This document shows, piece after piece, positions 25,479 through 33,688 of a stretch of 48,893 bases of DNA (position 1 is the stretch's first letter; the number at the start of each line of letters is the position of its first letter). Location of the stretch: assembly GCA_022562155.1 (NCBI GenBank), contig JADFPV010000009.1, positions 1-48,893 of the forward strand. The letters are read 5' to 3'. The notes beneath the pieces are model-generated. The model was not told the origin of the DNA, ran no database searches, and saw only the letters and a list, made by a program, of their open reading frames with translations. Position numbers and translations under genes: made by a program. Origin of the DNA: Chloroflexota bacterium (lineage in GTDB: Bacteria; Chloroflexota; Dehalococcoidia; DSTF01; RBG-16-68-14).

Positions 25479-28124
25479 ATGCGTTCACTGACTACCGTCT
25501 CGTTCCTGATCCGCGGCGCCATCGTCGCGCTGCTGCTGTTCGTCGCCGCCGGGCTGCTGTTCGGCCCGGCTGCCTTCGGCTCGGGCGAGCCCAGCGCCAA
25601 CGAGGTCATTGCAGGCGGCTGTACACCGGTACCGCTCACGCCGACGGAGACGGTGGAGGGCACGCTCGCCACAACGGACTGCTGGTCGTCGGGGCGGGGA
25701 GCCCTCTACTACGCCGACCAGTACTCCTTCACCGCCTCGGCCGGGGAGGAGGTGTCCATCGGGCTGAGCGCGTCCGGCTTCAACCCCTGGGTCTACCTAA
25801 TCGGTCCCGACGGGACGGTGGTCGCCGAGAACGGAACCAATCTTTCCTCGACGCGGATACCGTCGGGGACCGGCTTCCTCACGCTGCCGTCCAGCGGGAC
25901 GTACATCGTCGATGTGACCTCCTGGCGCGAGGGCCAGACCGGCACCTACATCCTGGAATGCGTCCAACCTGACGCGCCGTGCCGATCGGCAGACATGATA
26001 ATTCTCCCCACGAAGGGCGGAAATACGGGCTCCGTCTCTACAGTGATCTACGGGGCGTTTGGGCAGTTTGCGGACGGTGCCACCGCAACGCTGACGCGGT
26101 CCGGGGAGCCCGACGTCGTAGGAGACCCAGTGGGCGTAGCATCGGACGGCAGTCGTATTGCCACTACGTTTGATTTATCTGGGAGCACGCTGGGGGCCTG
26201 GGATGTTGCTGTGATCAATGCGGATGGCACGACCTTCACGTTGCCCTCGGGCTTCACTATAGAGGAAGGTCGCGCCGCGCAGGTATGGGTCGACATCGTC
26301 GGGCGCGATGTCATCAGGGCGGATCGACAGCAGACGTACACCATCCTCTTCGGCAACCGCGGCAATGTGAACGCTTTAGGGGTTCCGCTCTGGATCGGCG
26401 GCATTCCGGAGGGCGCCACTTGGGACCTCGGCTTCGAGGTTACACCGCCGCCGCTATCAGATATTGACTGGACCCAGGTGCCCACTCAAATCGAGACCGA
26501 GGGAGAGATCCGGGTCCCGCTCTTCATTCCAGTCATTCCGCCGGACTTCACGGGCGCGCTCGAGATCTCGTTGGCGGTGTCAGCTGGTCAGGAGCCGTTC
26601 GAGCTCCACGCATGGTTAAACCCTTGCTACTTCGAATCGCCGCTCGACCCCGACGTAGTCCAGTGCGGCCTGGCGCTATTTGAGGAAGCATTAAACGTTG
26701 TCGGTTTCTTCGGTGTGCCTGTCCACTGCACTAGGGCAGCCGGGGAACTTCTAGGTCGCCAGGTTCTGTCGGCGGTCGACATGGGAGTGGACGCCTGGGC
26801 ACAGGAGACGTCCTTAGGTAGTGTCCTATTCGACGTCACCCAGATGCATGTCGACATTTTGGAATTCGGCATTCTGTGCGCCGGGGAGGTTTCTCCAGGG
26901 GTTGCGCAATTGGTAAATGCTGTTCAGTTCGCCCTTCAGGCCGTGGAGGTCTACGAGGAATGTCGGGAATTCTTCAGTCCGGTGTTAGAGCGCTTCCTGC
27001 GGGTACTGCTGGTCCAGGCTTTCGACCCGAACGAAAAAGTGGGCTCCTCGGGCGCAGGGCCCCAGCAATACATCTCCGGTGAGGAGCCGCTCCGTTATTC
27101 CATTCTGTTTGAGAACCTGGAGACGGCCACGGCACCCGCCCAGGAGGTCGTCATCACCGATAGGCTGGATCCGGCGACGATGGATAATAGTACGTTTAGT
27201 CTGGGATCCATCAGCTTCGGAGACAGAACGATTACTCCGCCGTTTGGGCTGAGCTCGTTTGTCACCGAAGTAGATCTTCGCCCTGATAACAATCTCCTGG
27301 TGAAGATCGAGGCTGGCCTAGACGTTGCCAGCGGTGTCGCCACCTGGCGTTTCACTTCCCTCGATCCGCTGACAGGGGAACCTCCCGAGGACCCTCTGGC
27401 CGGCTTCCTGCCTCCGAACGTCACCCCGCCGCAAGGGGATGGCAGCGTCCTTTTCACGGTGAGGCCCAGAGATAGTCTCTCCACCGGCACTGAGGTTCGG
27501 AACCGGGCAGCGATCGTCTTCGATGTGAATGCGCCCATCGATACCTCAGAGTGGCTCAACACCCTGGACAACACCGGCCCGTCGAGCCAAGTCCTCCCGT
27601 TGCCCAGCACTCAGGACTCGACTACCTTCGAGGTACAGTGGTCGGGAGCGGATGTAGGTTCAGGGATCATGGACTACAGCGTGCTCGTCTCTGAAAATGG
27701 CGGTCCGTATGCTGCCTGGCTGACGAACACCGCCGATACGTCGGCAATCTTCGACGGAGAATCAGACAAGACCTACGCCTTCTACAGCATAGCTCGGGAT
27801 TGGGCAGATAACACGGAGGAGCCTCCCACGGTCGCTGACATGACTACGACTACACTAGGAACTGTCAGCCCCACACCGACTCGCACGCTAACGCGTACCC
27901 CCACGTCGACGCCGACTATGCCGGTGGTGGCTGGCGACGTGAACTGCGACGGCACCATCGACGCAGTCGACGCCGCGTTCATCCTGCAGTTTAGTGCCGG
28001 TCTGCTCGGGTCACTTCCCTGCGCTGGAGGCGCGGACGTAAACCACGACGGCGTCACGAACCCGCTAGACGCCGCCCTCATCCTGCAGTTCGCCGCCGGC
28101 CTCATCCCGAGCCTGCCGCCCTAG
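25479..28124 (+). CDS. Large secreted protein with PPC-like domain and C-terminal dockerin repeats
   Basis: The 881-residue protein has a signal peptide (about 1-35, hydrophobic core AIVALLLFVAAGLLFG). A pre-peptidase-C-like beta domain lies at about 65-165 (YSFTASAGEEVSIGL). The middle holds IPT/Ig-like strands and a segment with FDPNEKVGSSG and YSILFENLETATAPAQ, as in repeat domains of bacterial adhesins. A T/P-rich linker (SPTPTRTLTRTPTSTPT) leads to two dockerin-type calcium loops (DVNCDGTIDAVDAA and DVNHDGVTNPLDAA). It is probably exposed on or released from the cell. No cohesin or enzyme domain is visible. Confidence 0.85.
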   Translation: MRSLTTVSFLIRGAIVALLLFVAAGLLFGPAAFGSGEPSANEVIAGGCTPVPLTPTETVEGTLATTDCWSSGRGALYYADQYSFTASAGEEVSIGLSASGFNPWVYLIGPDGTVVAENGTNLSSTRIPSGTGFLTLPSSGTYIVDVTSWREGQTGTYILECVQPDAPCRSADMIILPTKGGNTGSVSTVIYGAFGQFADGATATLTRSGEPDVVGDPVGVASDGSRIATTFDLSGSTLGAWDVAVINADGTTFTLPSGFTIEEGRAAQVWVDIVGRDVIRADRQQTYTILFGNRGNVNALGVPLWIGGIPEGATWDLGFEVTPPPLSDIDWTQVPTQIETEGEIRVPLFIPVIPPDFTGALEISLAVSAGQEPFELHAWLNPCYFESPLDPDVVQCGLALFEEALNVVGFFGVPVHCTRAAGELLGRQVLSAVDMGVDAWAQETSLGSVLFDVTQMHVDILEFGILCAGEVSPGVAQLVNAVQFALQAVEVYEECREFFSPVLERFLRVLLVQAFDPNEKVGSSGAGPQQYISGEEPLRYSILFENLETATAPAQEVVITDRLDPATMDNSTFSLGSISFGDRTITPPFGLSSFVTEVDLRPDNNLLVKIEAGLDVASGVATWRFTSLDPLTGEPPEDPLAGFLPPNVTPPQGDGSVLFTVRPRDSLSTGTEVRNRAAIVFDVNAPIDTSEWLNTLDNTGPSSQVLPLPSTQDSTTFEVQWSGADVGSGIMDYSVLVSENGGPYAAWLTNTADTSAIFDGESDKTYAFYSIARDWADNTEEPPTVADMTTTTLGTVSPTPTRTLTRTPTSTPTMPVVAGDVNCDGTIDAVDAAFILQFSAGLLGSLPCAGGADVNHDGVTNPLDAALILQFAAGLIPSLPP

Positions 28125-28249
28125 GGCTGCAGGGAGCATATCGTGAGACGACATATTGGGCGTGATCCAGCAGTACATGCACAAATGCCAGTAGGCCAGG
28201 AAGATGGCCGACCCGCCTTGCGCTCAACTCCCGCGTTTGGCAGGATGTA

Positions 28250-28394
28250 GATCGCTGAAGACAGCGGGTGCCGGCCGTCCGCGGCCGGTAATAATGCGCA
28301 AGCGCCCGCCGAGGCAGATCGAGCGACACAGACCAGCGGCCCGAGGCCGCCTGCGTTCGTTGGTTCACGCCCTGTCTTCAGGCAGGGCGTTTTT
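28250..28394 (+). ncRNA. Ribosomal protein L10 leader
   Basis: The sequence before rplJ has the L10-leader core: GAAGACAGCGGGTGCC, a variable hairpin (CCGGCCG/CGGCCGG at 28271-28288), AATAATGCGC and CGCCCGCCGAGG, with GCGGG at 28264-28268 pairing with CCCGC at 28305-28309. In other bacteria this structure binds L10-(L7/L12)4 and lowers rplJL expression. Here it ends in a terminator hairpin, so control by premature termination is likely. The remaining bases 28125-28249 show no gene that I can support. Confidence 0.85.
28368..28394 (+). terminator. Attenuator terminator in the L10 leader
   Basis: CGCCCTG at 28368-28374 pairs with CAGGGCG at 28383-28389 and is followed at once by five T residues at 28390-28394. 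It lies 38 bases before rplJ, so read-through must be regulated. Confidence 0.85.
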
Positions 28395-28432
28395 GGTGCG
28401 CCCACGCATCCTAAGCAGGCTGGGAGAGAAGC

Positions 28433-28996
28433 ATGCCGACAGAGAGAAAAGTCCAGCAGGTCGCCGAGCTGCGCGACCGCATCGAGCGCAGCGAAATCGT
28501 GATCGCGGCCGAGTATCGAGGCCTGCGAGTTGCCGAAATGGTCGAGCTTCATCGCGCGATGAAGGCGGCTGAAGGCGTCGAGATGCGCGTCGTCAAGAAC
28601 CGCTTGTTCAAGATCGCGGTTGAGGAGGCAAAGCGTCCGGAGATGGCGGAGCTGGCCGATGGGCCGACGGCCATCATCTTCGGGTTCGAAGACGTCGCCG
28701 CGCCCGCCCGCGCCGCGGCCGAGTACATGAAGACGGCCGGCAACGACTTCGCGATGCGCCTCGGCGTGATGGGAACACAGCTGCTCAGCAAGGCCGACCT
28801 TGCGGAACTGGCGACACTGCCGCCGAAGCCGGAACTCATCGCGAGACTGGCAGGCGCCTTACAGGGACCGATCGCCAACCTGGCCGGTCTGTTCGGGAAG
28901 CTGATGCCCCATATGCCGGTGCGGCTCCTGGACGATAGCGTAACCACACTTGCCGGGCTGCTTGATGCCCGCGCCGAACAACTGGAAGGAGCGTAA
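28433..28996 (+). CDS. rplJ: Ribosomal protein L10
   Basis: The 187-residue protein matches bL10/uL10: [27 protein letters not shown] at the start region, a conserved AKRPEMAEL segment, and an amphipathic C-terminal helix (LLDARAEQL) that holds L7/L12 dimers. It anchors the ribosomal stalk. GGGAGAG lies before the ATG. It is preceded by its own leader and followed after 2 bases by rplL. The usual rplK-rplA pair is not upstream; a secreted-protein gene is. Confidence 0.95.
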   Translation: MPTERKVQQVAELRDRIERSEIVIAAEYRGLRVAEMVELHRAMKAAEGVEMRVVKNRLFKIAVEEAKRPEMAELADGPTAIIFGFEDVAAPARAAAEYMKTAGNDFAMRLGVMGTQLLSKADLAELATLPPKPELIARLAGALQGPIANLAGLFGKLMPHMPVRLLDDSVTTLAGLLDARAEQLEGA

Positions 28997-28998
28997 TC

Positions 28999-29559
28999 GT
29001 GGCTGACGAAGAAGCCTCGGCCGCTGAAGCTGCCGAGGGTGTAGAAGCCCCCGAAGAGGAAGCTGAGGCGGAGGCTCCGCCAAAGGCCGAAGAACAGAAA
29101 GAGCCGAAGGCCGAACAGGCCTCGCCGGCACCAGTCGGCGAGGATGCCGCCAAGGGAGGTAAGAAGGACGTGGCAGACAAGATCCAAGATGCGATGGAGC
29201 TGATCAAGGGTATGACGGTGATCGAGCTTCGCGACCTCAACAAGCTCATCGAAGAGGAGTTCGGCGTGACGGCAGCGGCACCTGTCGCGATGGCCGCGGC
29301 GCCGGCAGCAGGCGCCGCCGCGGACGGCGCTGCCGCCGAGGAGGAGAAGACCGAGTTCACGGTCACGCTCAAGGACTTCGGCGCCAACAAGATCAACGTC
29401 ATCAAGGCCGTCCGAGAGGTCACGACACTTGGTCTGAAGGAGGCCAAGGACCTCGTCGAATCCGCGCCTGTCGCCGTCAAGGAGGACATCGGTAAGGACG
29501 ACGCGGCAGAGGCCAAGAAGAAGCTGGAAGAAGCCGGCGCAACGGTCGAGCTCAGCTAA
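28999..29559 (+). CDS. rplL: Ribosomal protein L7/L12, with N-terminal acidic extension
   Basis: From the GTG at 28999 the product is 186 residues, against a usual length near 125. Residues 1-57 are an E/A/P/K-rich extension unlike L7/L12. From about residue 58 the sequence is a normal L7/L12: [20 protein letters not shown] (dimer domain), an Ala-rich hinge and the C-terminal factor-binding domain ([27 protein letters not shown]). GGAAGGAG precedes the GTG at 28999. A second GTG at 29170, with GGGAGGT 9 bases upstream, would give a 129-residue protein of normal size. Either or both may be used. Confidence 0.93.
   Translation: MADEEASAAEAAEGVEAPEEEAEAEAPPKAEEQKEPKAEQASPAPVGEDAAKGGKKDVADKIQDAMELIKGMTVIELRDLNKLIEEEFGVTAAAPVAMAAAPAAGAAADGAAAEEEKTEFTVTLKDFGANKINVIKAVREVTTLGLKEAKDLVESAPVAVKEDIGKDDAAEAKKKLEEAGATVELS
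29154..29172 (+). promoter_or_regulatory. Internal Shine-Dalgarno and GTG within rplL
   Basis: GGGAGGT at 29154-29160 precedes an in-frame GTG at 29170 by 9 bases. The codon is followed by GCAGACAAG, so the product would begin MADKIQDAM, the expected L7/L12 N terminus. The long form's start likewise reads GTGGCTGAC. Confidence 0.55.
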
Positions 29560-29602
29560 GGGCGTCTGCTGGGTAGCGCTGGCCCAGCACCCCGCACCCT
29601 GC

Positions 29603-29608
29603 TATAGT
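29603..29608 (+). promoter_or_regulatory. -10 box of the LysM gene, leaderless layout
   Basis: TATAGT ends 7 bases before the ATG at 29616. No Shine-Dalgarno is present, which fits translation of a leaderless transcript. Confidence 0.45.
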
Positions 29609-29615
29609 CCCGCCG

Positions 29616-30185
29616 ATGGACTGCTACGCATGTAGCAATGAGGCTTCGCGGCAGTGCCGCCGCTGCTCGCGCTTGTACTGCGAAGTCCATGGCGGCGACC
29701 TCTGTGCCGAGTGTCTGAGCCCCACCAGCGCGCTTCCTTCCTTCAACCTCTATCGCGGCTCGCTGCTTGCGCTCCTCGTGGGCACCGCGATCGCGATCTG
29801 GCTGCTCGTCCGTCCGCCCGGGGCTGGCGACGGCCCCGACGTCATCATCACCGAACTCGGCACGCCCTCGCCCATCGTTACCGAGGTCGTTGATACGGCT
29901 ACTCCCGGACCAAATGAGACCGAGAGTCCCGATGAGACGCCCGACGACGATGACACCCCCACGCCCGACGCGACTGCGACAGAAGGGGAAGACCCCACGG
30001 ACACGCCGGAGCCGCAGATACGAGAGTACGTGGTGCAGTCGGGCGATACCCTGATCGGCATCGCCGAGCAGTTCGCTCCTGCGGGCGTCGACTCGTTCGA
30101 ATACGCCGCGGACATCGCGGACGCCAGCGGCCTCAGTTCGGTCGAAGAACCGATCAACCCTGGCCAAGTCCTCACGCTGCCGTAG
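29616..30185 (+). CDS. Membrane protein with N-terminal B-box-like zinc finger and C-terminal LysM domain
   Basis: The 189-residue protein begins with a cysteine cluster, Cys3, 6, 14, 17, 22, His25, Cys30 and 33, the spacing of a B-box-like double zinc site. One membrane helix follows at about 46-66 (GSLLALLVGTAIAIWLLV). A long T/P/D/E-rich linker leads to a LysM domain from about 138 (YVVQSGDTLIGIAEQF), which binds peptidoglycan or related glycans. Topology would put the zinc site inside the cell and LysM outside. It could link the wall to a cytoplasmic partner. The next membrane gene follows after 4 bases. Confidence 0.82.
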   Translation: MDCYACSNEASRQCRRCSRLYCEVHGGDLCAECLSPTSALPSFNLYRGSLLALLVGTAIAIWLLVRPPGAGDGPDVIITELGTPSPIVTEVVDTATPGPNETESPDETPDDDDTPTPDATATEGEDPTDTPEPQIREYVVQSGDTLIGIAEQFAPAGVDSFEYAADIADASGLSSVEEPINPGQVLTLP

Positions 30186-30189
30186 CATC

Positions 30190-30630
30190 ATGCGTGGCCG
30201 ATCGAAGGCCTGGAATAGCGTCCTCCGCAGCACGATCCTCTTCGTGCCGTTCCTGGCCATCACGCTGTTCGCGCTCGGCTTCATCGTCAGAGAGATCGCG
30301 ACGGACGGCGCGAGCGCTGGCGTCATCGTCGGGCTGATCCTCGTCGGCTCGGTCGCACTGCTGTTGGGCTACCAGGTCACCCAGTCGATACGTGACTTGC
30401 TGTCCGAAACGGTTGAGACGGTCGGAGAAGTGGTGCGCAGTTGGACGCGCAACGATATGTTCCTCTTCCGCAACAGCTACGTGTTCGTCGACCGCAACGT
30501 CTATCGCGTCCCGCCGGACCAGTACATCGAGCTCTCCCCCGGCGACACGGTGCGCATCGTCCATACGCCACATACTGGTGCGGTGGAGACGATAGAGCGC
30601 GTCGAGAACGCAGATGAGGGTCGTGAATGA
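30190..30630 (+). CDS. Small membrane protein with two helices and a beta-rich tail
   Basis: The 146-residue protein has two membrane helices (about 14-34 and 41-62), a helical stretch (SIRDLLSETVETVGEVV) and a soluble tail with NSYVFVDRNVYRVPPDQYIEL and GDTVRIVHTPHTGAVETIERV. I do not recognise the family. It is in the same short operon as the zinc-finger/LysM gene. Confidence 0.75.
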   Translation: MRGRSKAWNSVLRSTILFVPFLAITLFALGFIVREIATDGASAGVIVGLILVGSVALLLGYQVTQSIRDLLSETVETVGEVVRSWTRNDMFLFRNSYVFVDRNVYRVPPDQYIELSPGDTVRIVHTPHTGAVETIERVENADEGRE

Positions 30631-30662
30631 GGTCGATCGTCGAGAGTCGAATTCGCGGCTGG

Positions 30663-31415
30663 TTAGCCTGGCGATATATCGTCGTTGACTGACGCGTCTT
30701 CCGGCGTGAGTGGCTCGAACAGGCTCGGATCGATTTCCACGTCGATCTCCAGCCTCGTCATCTCCGTCTTCTCTAGCAGGAAACCTTCGTCCGTGTAGGT
30801 TTCGCGAGCCAGGGTGATGTGCGTCTCCACATCGACCCAATAGAGGTGCCTTCCTAGCTCGTGTTCCGAAGGGCTCAGCAGTCCGAGCCCCTTGGGAAGC
30901 ACCTCGATAATGTGTGCTTCGCGGCCGATTAGAGACGTGGTGCCAAGAATCCTGAACGAGAGCCCCGGGTTCTCATCGCTGCCCGTCTCAAAGAGCCGGT
31001 CTGTAAAGAACGACGCGGGCTGAAACGGACCGTCCGACGCCCGGCCCTTGATCGTCAGCCGGTCTGCGTCTGCGTTGAAGTTCCACTGCGTGCTCTCGTT
31101 CGCGACCTCAATGACCTTACCGATGCACGTATTGTTTGATTCGAATCGCCACTGGGCTCTTTCGTCCCGCGCCCAGTACCGCCAGGTCGAGTTGCAACCG
31201 GCGGGTTCAAGCCTGGTTAGAGACATCTCTGCGATAAGGCTCTCTGGAACGATTGGGCGGCCGCTATCAACTACCGCTCGGTCGCCGCTTTCGACGAGGA
31301 ACCAGACGGCGAGAGCCACTACACCCGCGGCAACTGCGAGAGCCGTCAGACCCGATCGGGTAGCCTGTTTCCTGAACAATCGTTGCCTCCTTGACCGCCC
31401 CAACCACCACGGCAT
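30663..31415 (-). CDS. Membrane-anchored LolA-like protein of unknown role
   Basis: The 250-residue protein has a basic N terminus, a signal anchor at about 23-44 (LTALAVAAGVVALAVWFLV) and an extracytoplasmic mixed-beta domain. It contains phrases typical of the LolA/LppX half-barrel (DRLTIKGRASDGPF, GREAHIIEVLP, LYWVDVETHITLARETYTDEG). Such domains carry lipids or act as sensors in the cell envelope. The assignment is by pattern. It has the same style of domain as the lipoprotein in the hyu operon. An in-frame GTG lies one codon upstream of the chosen ATG. Confidence 0.7.
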   Translation of the reverse strand: MPWWLGRSRRQRLFRKQATRSGLTALAVAAGVVALAVWFLVESGDRAVVDSGRPIVPESLIAEMSLTRLEPAGCNSTWRYWARDERAQWRFESNNTCIGKVIEVANESTQWNFNADADRLTIKGRASDGPFQPASFFTDRLFETGSDENPGLSFRILGTTSLIGREAHIIEVLPKGLGLLSPSEHELGRHLYWVDVETHITLARETYTDEGFLLEKTEMTRLEIDVEIDPSLFEPLTPEDASVNDDISPG

Positions 31416-31456
31416 CACTTGCTGGGAAGCATTTTACCACGAGCCAGTGCTGCCCC

Positions 31457-31485
31457 TTGACTTCGCTCATTAGTTCTAATAGAAT
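31457..31485 (+). promoter_or_regulatory. Sigma-70-type promoter of radC
   Basis: TTGACT at 31457-31462 and TAGAAT at 31480-31485 have the ideal 17-base spacer. Transcription would start near 31492, about 60 bases before the radC ATG. Confidence 0.6.
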
Positions 31486-31553
31486 GCACCCTATCGTGAA
31501 TCTGGGCGTGGTGCCCAATCTTCCTGCCACCGGAGAGTGGGGCGGTACCGGAG

Positions 31554-32273
31554 ATGACTCAGGAACCGAACACCGCATCTGTCAGCTATCGTGCCCGCAT
31601 CCGCGATATGCCCAGCGGCGATCGTCCCCGCGAGCGCCTGCGCGACGCCGGACCCGGTGCGCTCTCCAACCAGGAGCTGCTCGCGATCTTGTTGCGCACC
31701 GGCGGGCGCGACGAGAGCGCCGTCGCGATGGCGTCGCGATTGCTGAGCAGGTTCGATGGCCTCGTCGGCCTCTCGCGTAGCGGCTTCGCCGAACTGTGCG
31801 CGGAGAAGGGCCTCGGTGAGGCGAAGGCGGCTCAGGTACAAGCGGCGCTCGAACTCGGCAAACGCCTAGTCGCGACGCAGCCGCAGGACCGTCCCGTCAT
31901 CCGTGGACCTGAGGATGTGCACAACCTGCTCCAGGCGGACATGGCGCTGCTGGAGCAGGAGCAGATGCGCGTCATTTTGCTTAACACCCGCAACCAGGTG
32001 CTCGGCTCCAGCGACGTCTATCGCGGCAGCGTCCATACCGCCGTCGTCCGCATCGGCGAGCTGTTCCGCGACGCGCTGCGCCAGAACGCGCCGGCCATCA
32101 TCCTCGCCCACAACCACCCGTCCGGGGACCCGACGCCGTCCGCGGAGGACATCGCGATGACTAAGCAGGCGATCGAAGCCGGCGAGCTGCTGGACGTCGA
32201 CGTGCTCGACCACATCGTGCTCGCCCACGGCGGCTTCGAGAGCATGAAGACCCGCAAGCTCGCGTTTCGGTAA
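31554..32273 (+). CDS. radC: RadC family JAB/MPN domain protein
   Basis: The 239-residue protein has an N-terminal helix-hairpin-helix part (about 20-100, RPRERLRDAGPGALSNQELLA) and a C-terminal JAB domain with the JAMM zinc motif HNHPSGDPTPSAED. The length is normal. The old name says DNA repair, but the cellular role of RadC is not settled. It stands alone with its own promoter. Confidence 0.95.
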   Translation: MTQEPNTASVSYRARIRDMPSGDRPRERLRDAGPGALSNQELLAILLRTGGRDESAVAMASRLLSRFDGLVGLSRSGFAELCAEKGLGEAKAAQVQAALELGKRLVATQPQDRPVIRGPEDVHNLLQADMALLEQEQMRVILLNTRNQVLGSSDVYRGSVHTAVVRIGELFRDALRQNAPAIILAHNHPSGDPTPSAEDIAMTKQAIEAGELLDVDVLDHIVLAHGGFESMKTRKLAFR

Positions 32274-32280
32274 CGGCTCT

Positions 32281-32386
32281 CCCTCACCCCATGTTAGGAA
32301 GCGCCACGATGCCGCGTACACGGACCGCCCCTCTCCCACGAGTGGGAGAGGGGAAGGCCTACGCCAAGCGCGGGCAGGGGTGAGGG
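32281..32386. repeat. Nested inverted repeat (CCCTCACCCC ... GGGGTGAGGG)
   Basis: Outer arms CCCTCACCCC (32281-32290) and GGGGTGAGGG (32377-32386) enclose a perfect inner hairpin, CCCCTCTCCCAC (32328-32339) with GTGGGAGAGGGG (32342-32353). Palindromes with this CCCTCACCCC/CCCTCTCCC wording occur dispersed between genes in many GC-rich bacteria. It could also terminate radC. Confidence 0.6.
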
Positions 32387-32438
32387 GGTGACCCTTTACT
32401 TCCCGCCCGCCCTCCCCGCTCGCTAGACTGCGCCAGTC

Positions 32439-33239
32439 ATGATCCGGCTCATCGCGCTAGACCTGGACGGCACCTTGCTCGGCCCCGATATGCGCATCAG
32501 CGCTGAGGACACAGAGGCCGTCGTCGCGGCGCGAGATCAGGGCATCCACATCGTGCTCAACACGTCGCGCTGGTACGGCCTCGCCCAGCGCACCGCCCGC
32601 AAGCTCGAGATCAAGGCTCCTATGATCTGCATGAGCGGCGCCCATGTCCAGGAGCCGGACAACGGCGCGGAGCTGCTGCACCTCAAGATCCCGACGGAGA
32701 TAGCGCAGGAGATCGCGACGCTTTGCGATGAGAACCGCTATGAGACGTATACCACTGTGCACGGCGTTACGTACATGCGCACGCCCATGGCGGCCCAGAT
32801 TGACCCGGCCCGATTGCCGAATGACATGAAGCTCGCGGAGACACACATCGAACACATCACCTCGCCGACGACGGGGTTTGTCGTCTTCGGCGAAGAGGCT
32901 GTGAACGCGCTGCTCGGCAAGATAGAAGAGAAGTACGCCGACCTGCTCGCGTTTCCGGTTGGCACCGGCGAACAGGTCTACGTCACCATCACAGGCGGGC
33001 CCGCCGACAAGGGCACTGCGCTCAGGCTGGTCTGCGAGTACCTGGAAGTGCCTCTGGAGGACGCGATGGCCGTCGGCGACGCGGAGCCGGACCTCGATAT
33101 GTTCGCGGTCGCCGCGACCGGCGTCGCGATGGGCAACGCGGTCGATAGCGTGAAAGAGCAGGCGGATGCCGTCGCGCCTTCCAACACCGAGGCTGGCGTC
33201 GCGTGGGCGATCAGAAAGTTCGCGCTAGGAGACGGTTAG
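32439..33239 (+). CDS. Cof-type HAD-IIB phosphatase
   Basis: The 266-residue protein has the HAD motifs: DLDGTLLGP with catalytic Asp8 and Asp10, the serine/threonine of motif II in LNTSRWYG, the lysine in PADKGTALR and GDAEPDLDMF. The cap region between motifs II and III fits class IIB sugar-phosphate or cofactor phosphatases. The substrate is unknown. TAGACT at 32424-32429 is 9 bases before the ATG, so the transcript may have almost no leader. Confidence 0.9.
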   Translation: MIRLIALDLDGTLLGPDMRISAEDTEAVVAARDQGIHIVLNTSRWYGLAQRTARKLEIKAPMICMSGAHVQEPDNGAELLHLKIPTEIAQEIATLCDENRYETYTTVHGVTYMRTPMAAQIDPARLPNDMKLAETHIEHITSPTTGFVVFGEEAVNALLGKIEEKYADLLAFPVGTGEQVYVTITGGPADKGTALRLVCEYLEVPLEDAMAVGDAEPDLDMFAVAATGVAMGNAVDSVKEQADAVAPSNTEAGVAWAIRKFALGDG

Positions 33240-33245
33240 CTCGGC

Positions 33246-33557
33246 CTAGCCAGCGCGCACCACACCGGCGACGCGGTCCAGCCGCTCGATCTTCATCGTG
33301 GACGGGTCTGCCAGCGCAACGAAGTTTTCTCGCATTTTGGCCATGTGGTCGGTCTTCGCGTGCGAGGCAAACGCCTCGTCGTCCTTGTACACCTCGAAGA
33401 AGATGAACTCCGAAGGGTCTTCCTGGTTCTTGTGCAGGATGTACACCAGCGCTCCAGGTTCATTCGCTTCAACGGCGGCCACCATCTCCCCCAGCTTCTT
33501 CTCGGCCTCCGCTTCCTTGCCTTCCTTCACCTTGAATCGCGCGATGATCGTGTTCAA
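33246..33557 (-). CDS. Antibiotic biosynthesis monooxygenase (ABM) domain protein
   Basis: The 103-residue protein is one ferredoxin-like ABM domain (IIARFKVKEGKEAEAEKKL, then EDPSEFIFFEVYKDDEAFASHAKTDHM). Such proteins act as small dimeric monooxygenases or quinone and metabolite detoxifiers; many have no assigned reaction. The start is a TTG at 33557, chosen because GGAGG lies 5 bases upstream and no ATG or GTG is available. Confidence 0.85.
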   Translation of the reverse strand: MNTIIARFKVKEGKEAEAEKKLGEMVAAVEANEPGALVYILHKNQEDPSEFIFFEVYKDDEAFASHAKTDHMAKMRENFVALADPSTMKIERLDRVAGVVRAG

Positions 33558-33640
33558 ACCAACCTCCTAATGCTAAAGACAATGGATACGGACACAGAGC
33601 GTCTGCGCCCGGGTGCGCAAACGTCATGCGCCCGGCGCGC

Positions 33641-33646
33641 AGTATA
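33641..33646 (-). promoter_or_regulatory. -10 box of the ABM gene
   Basis: The minus strand reads TATACT at 33646-33641, about 84 bases before the TTG start. The leader would be about 75 bases and includes an imperfect GC-rich dyad (GTGCGC ... GCGCAT region). Confidence 0.35.
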
Positions 33647-33688
33647 GCAGAGGGGGCCGGCCCCAAACCAAGCTCTTCGTCGCGCGTG

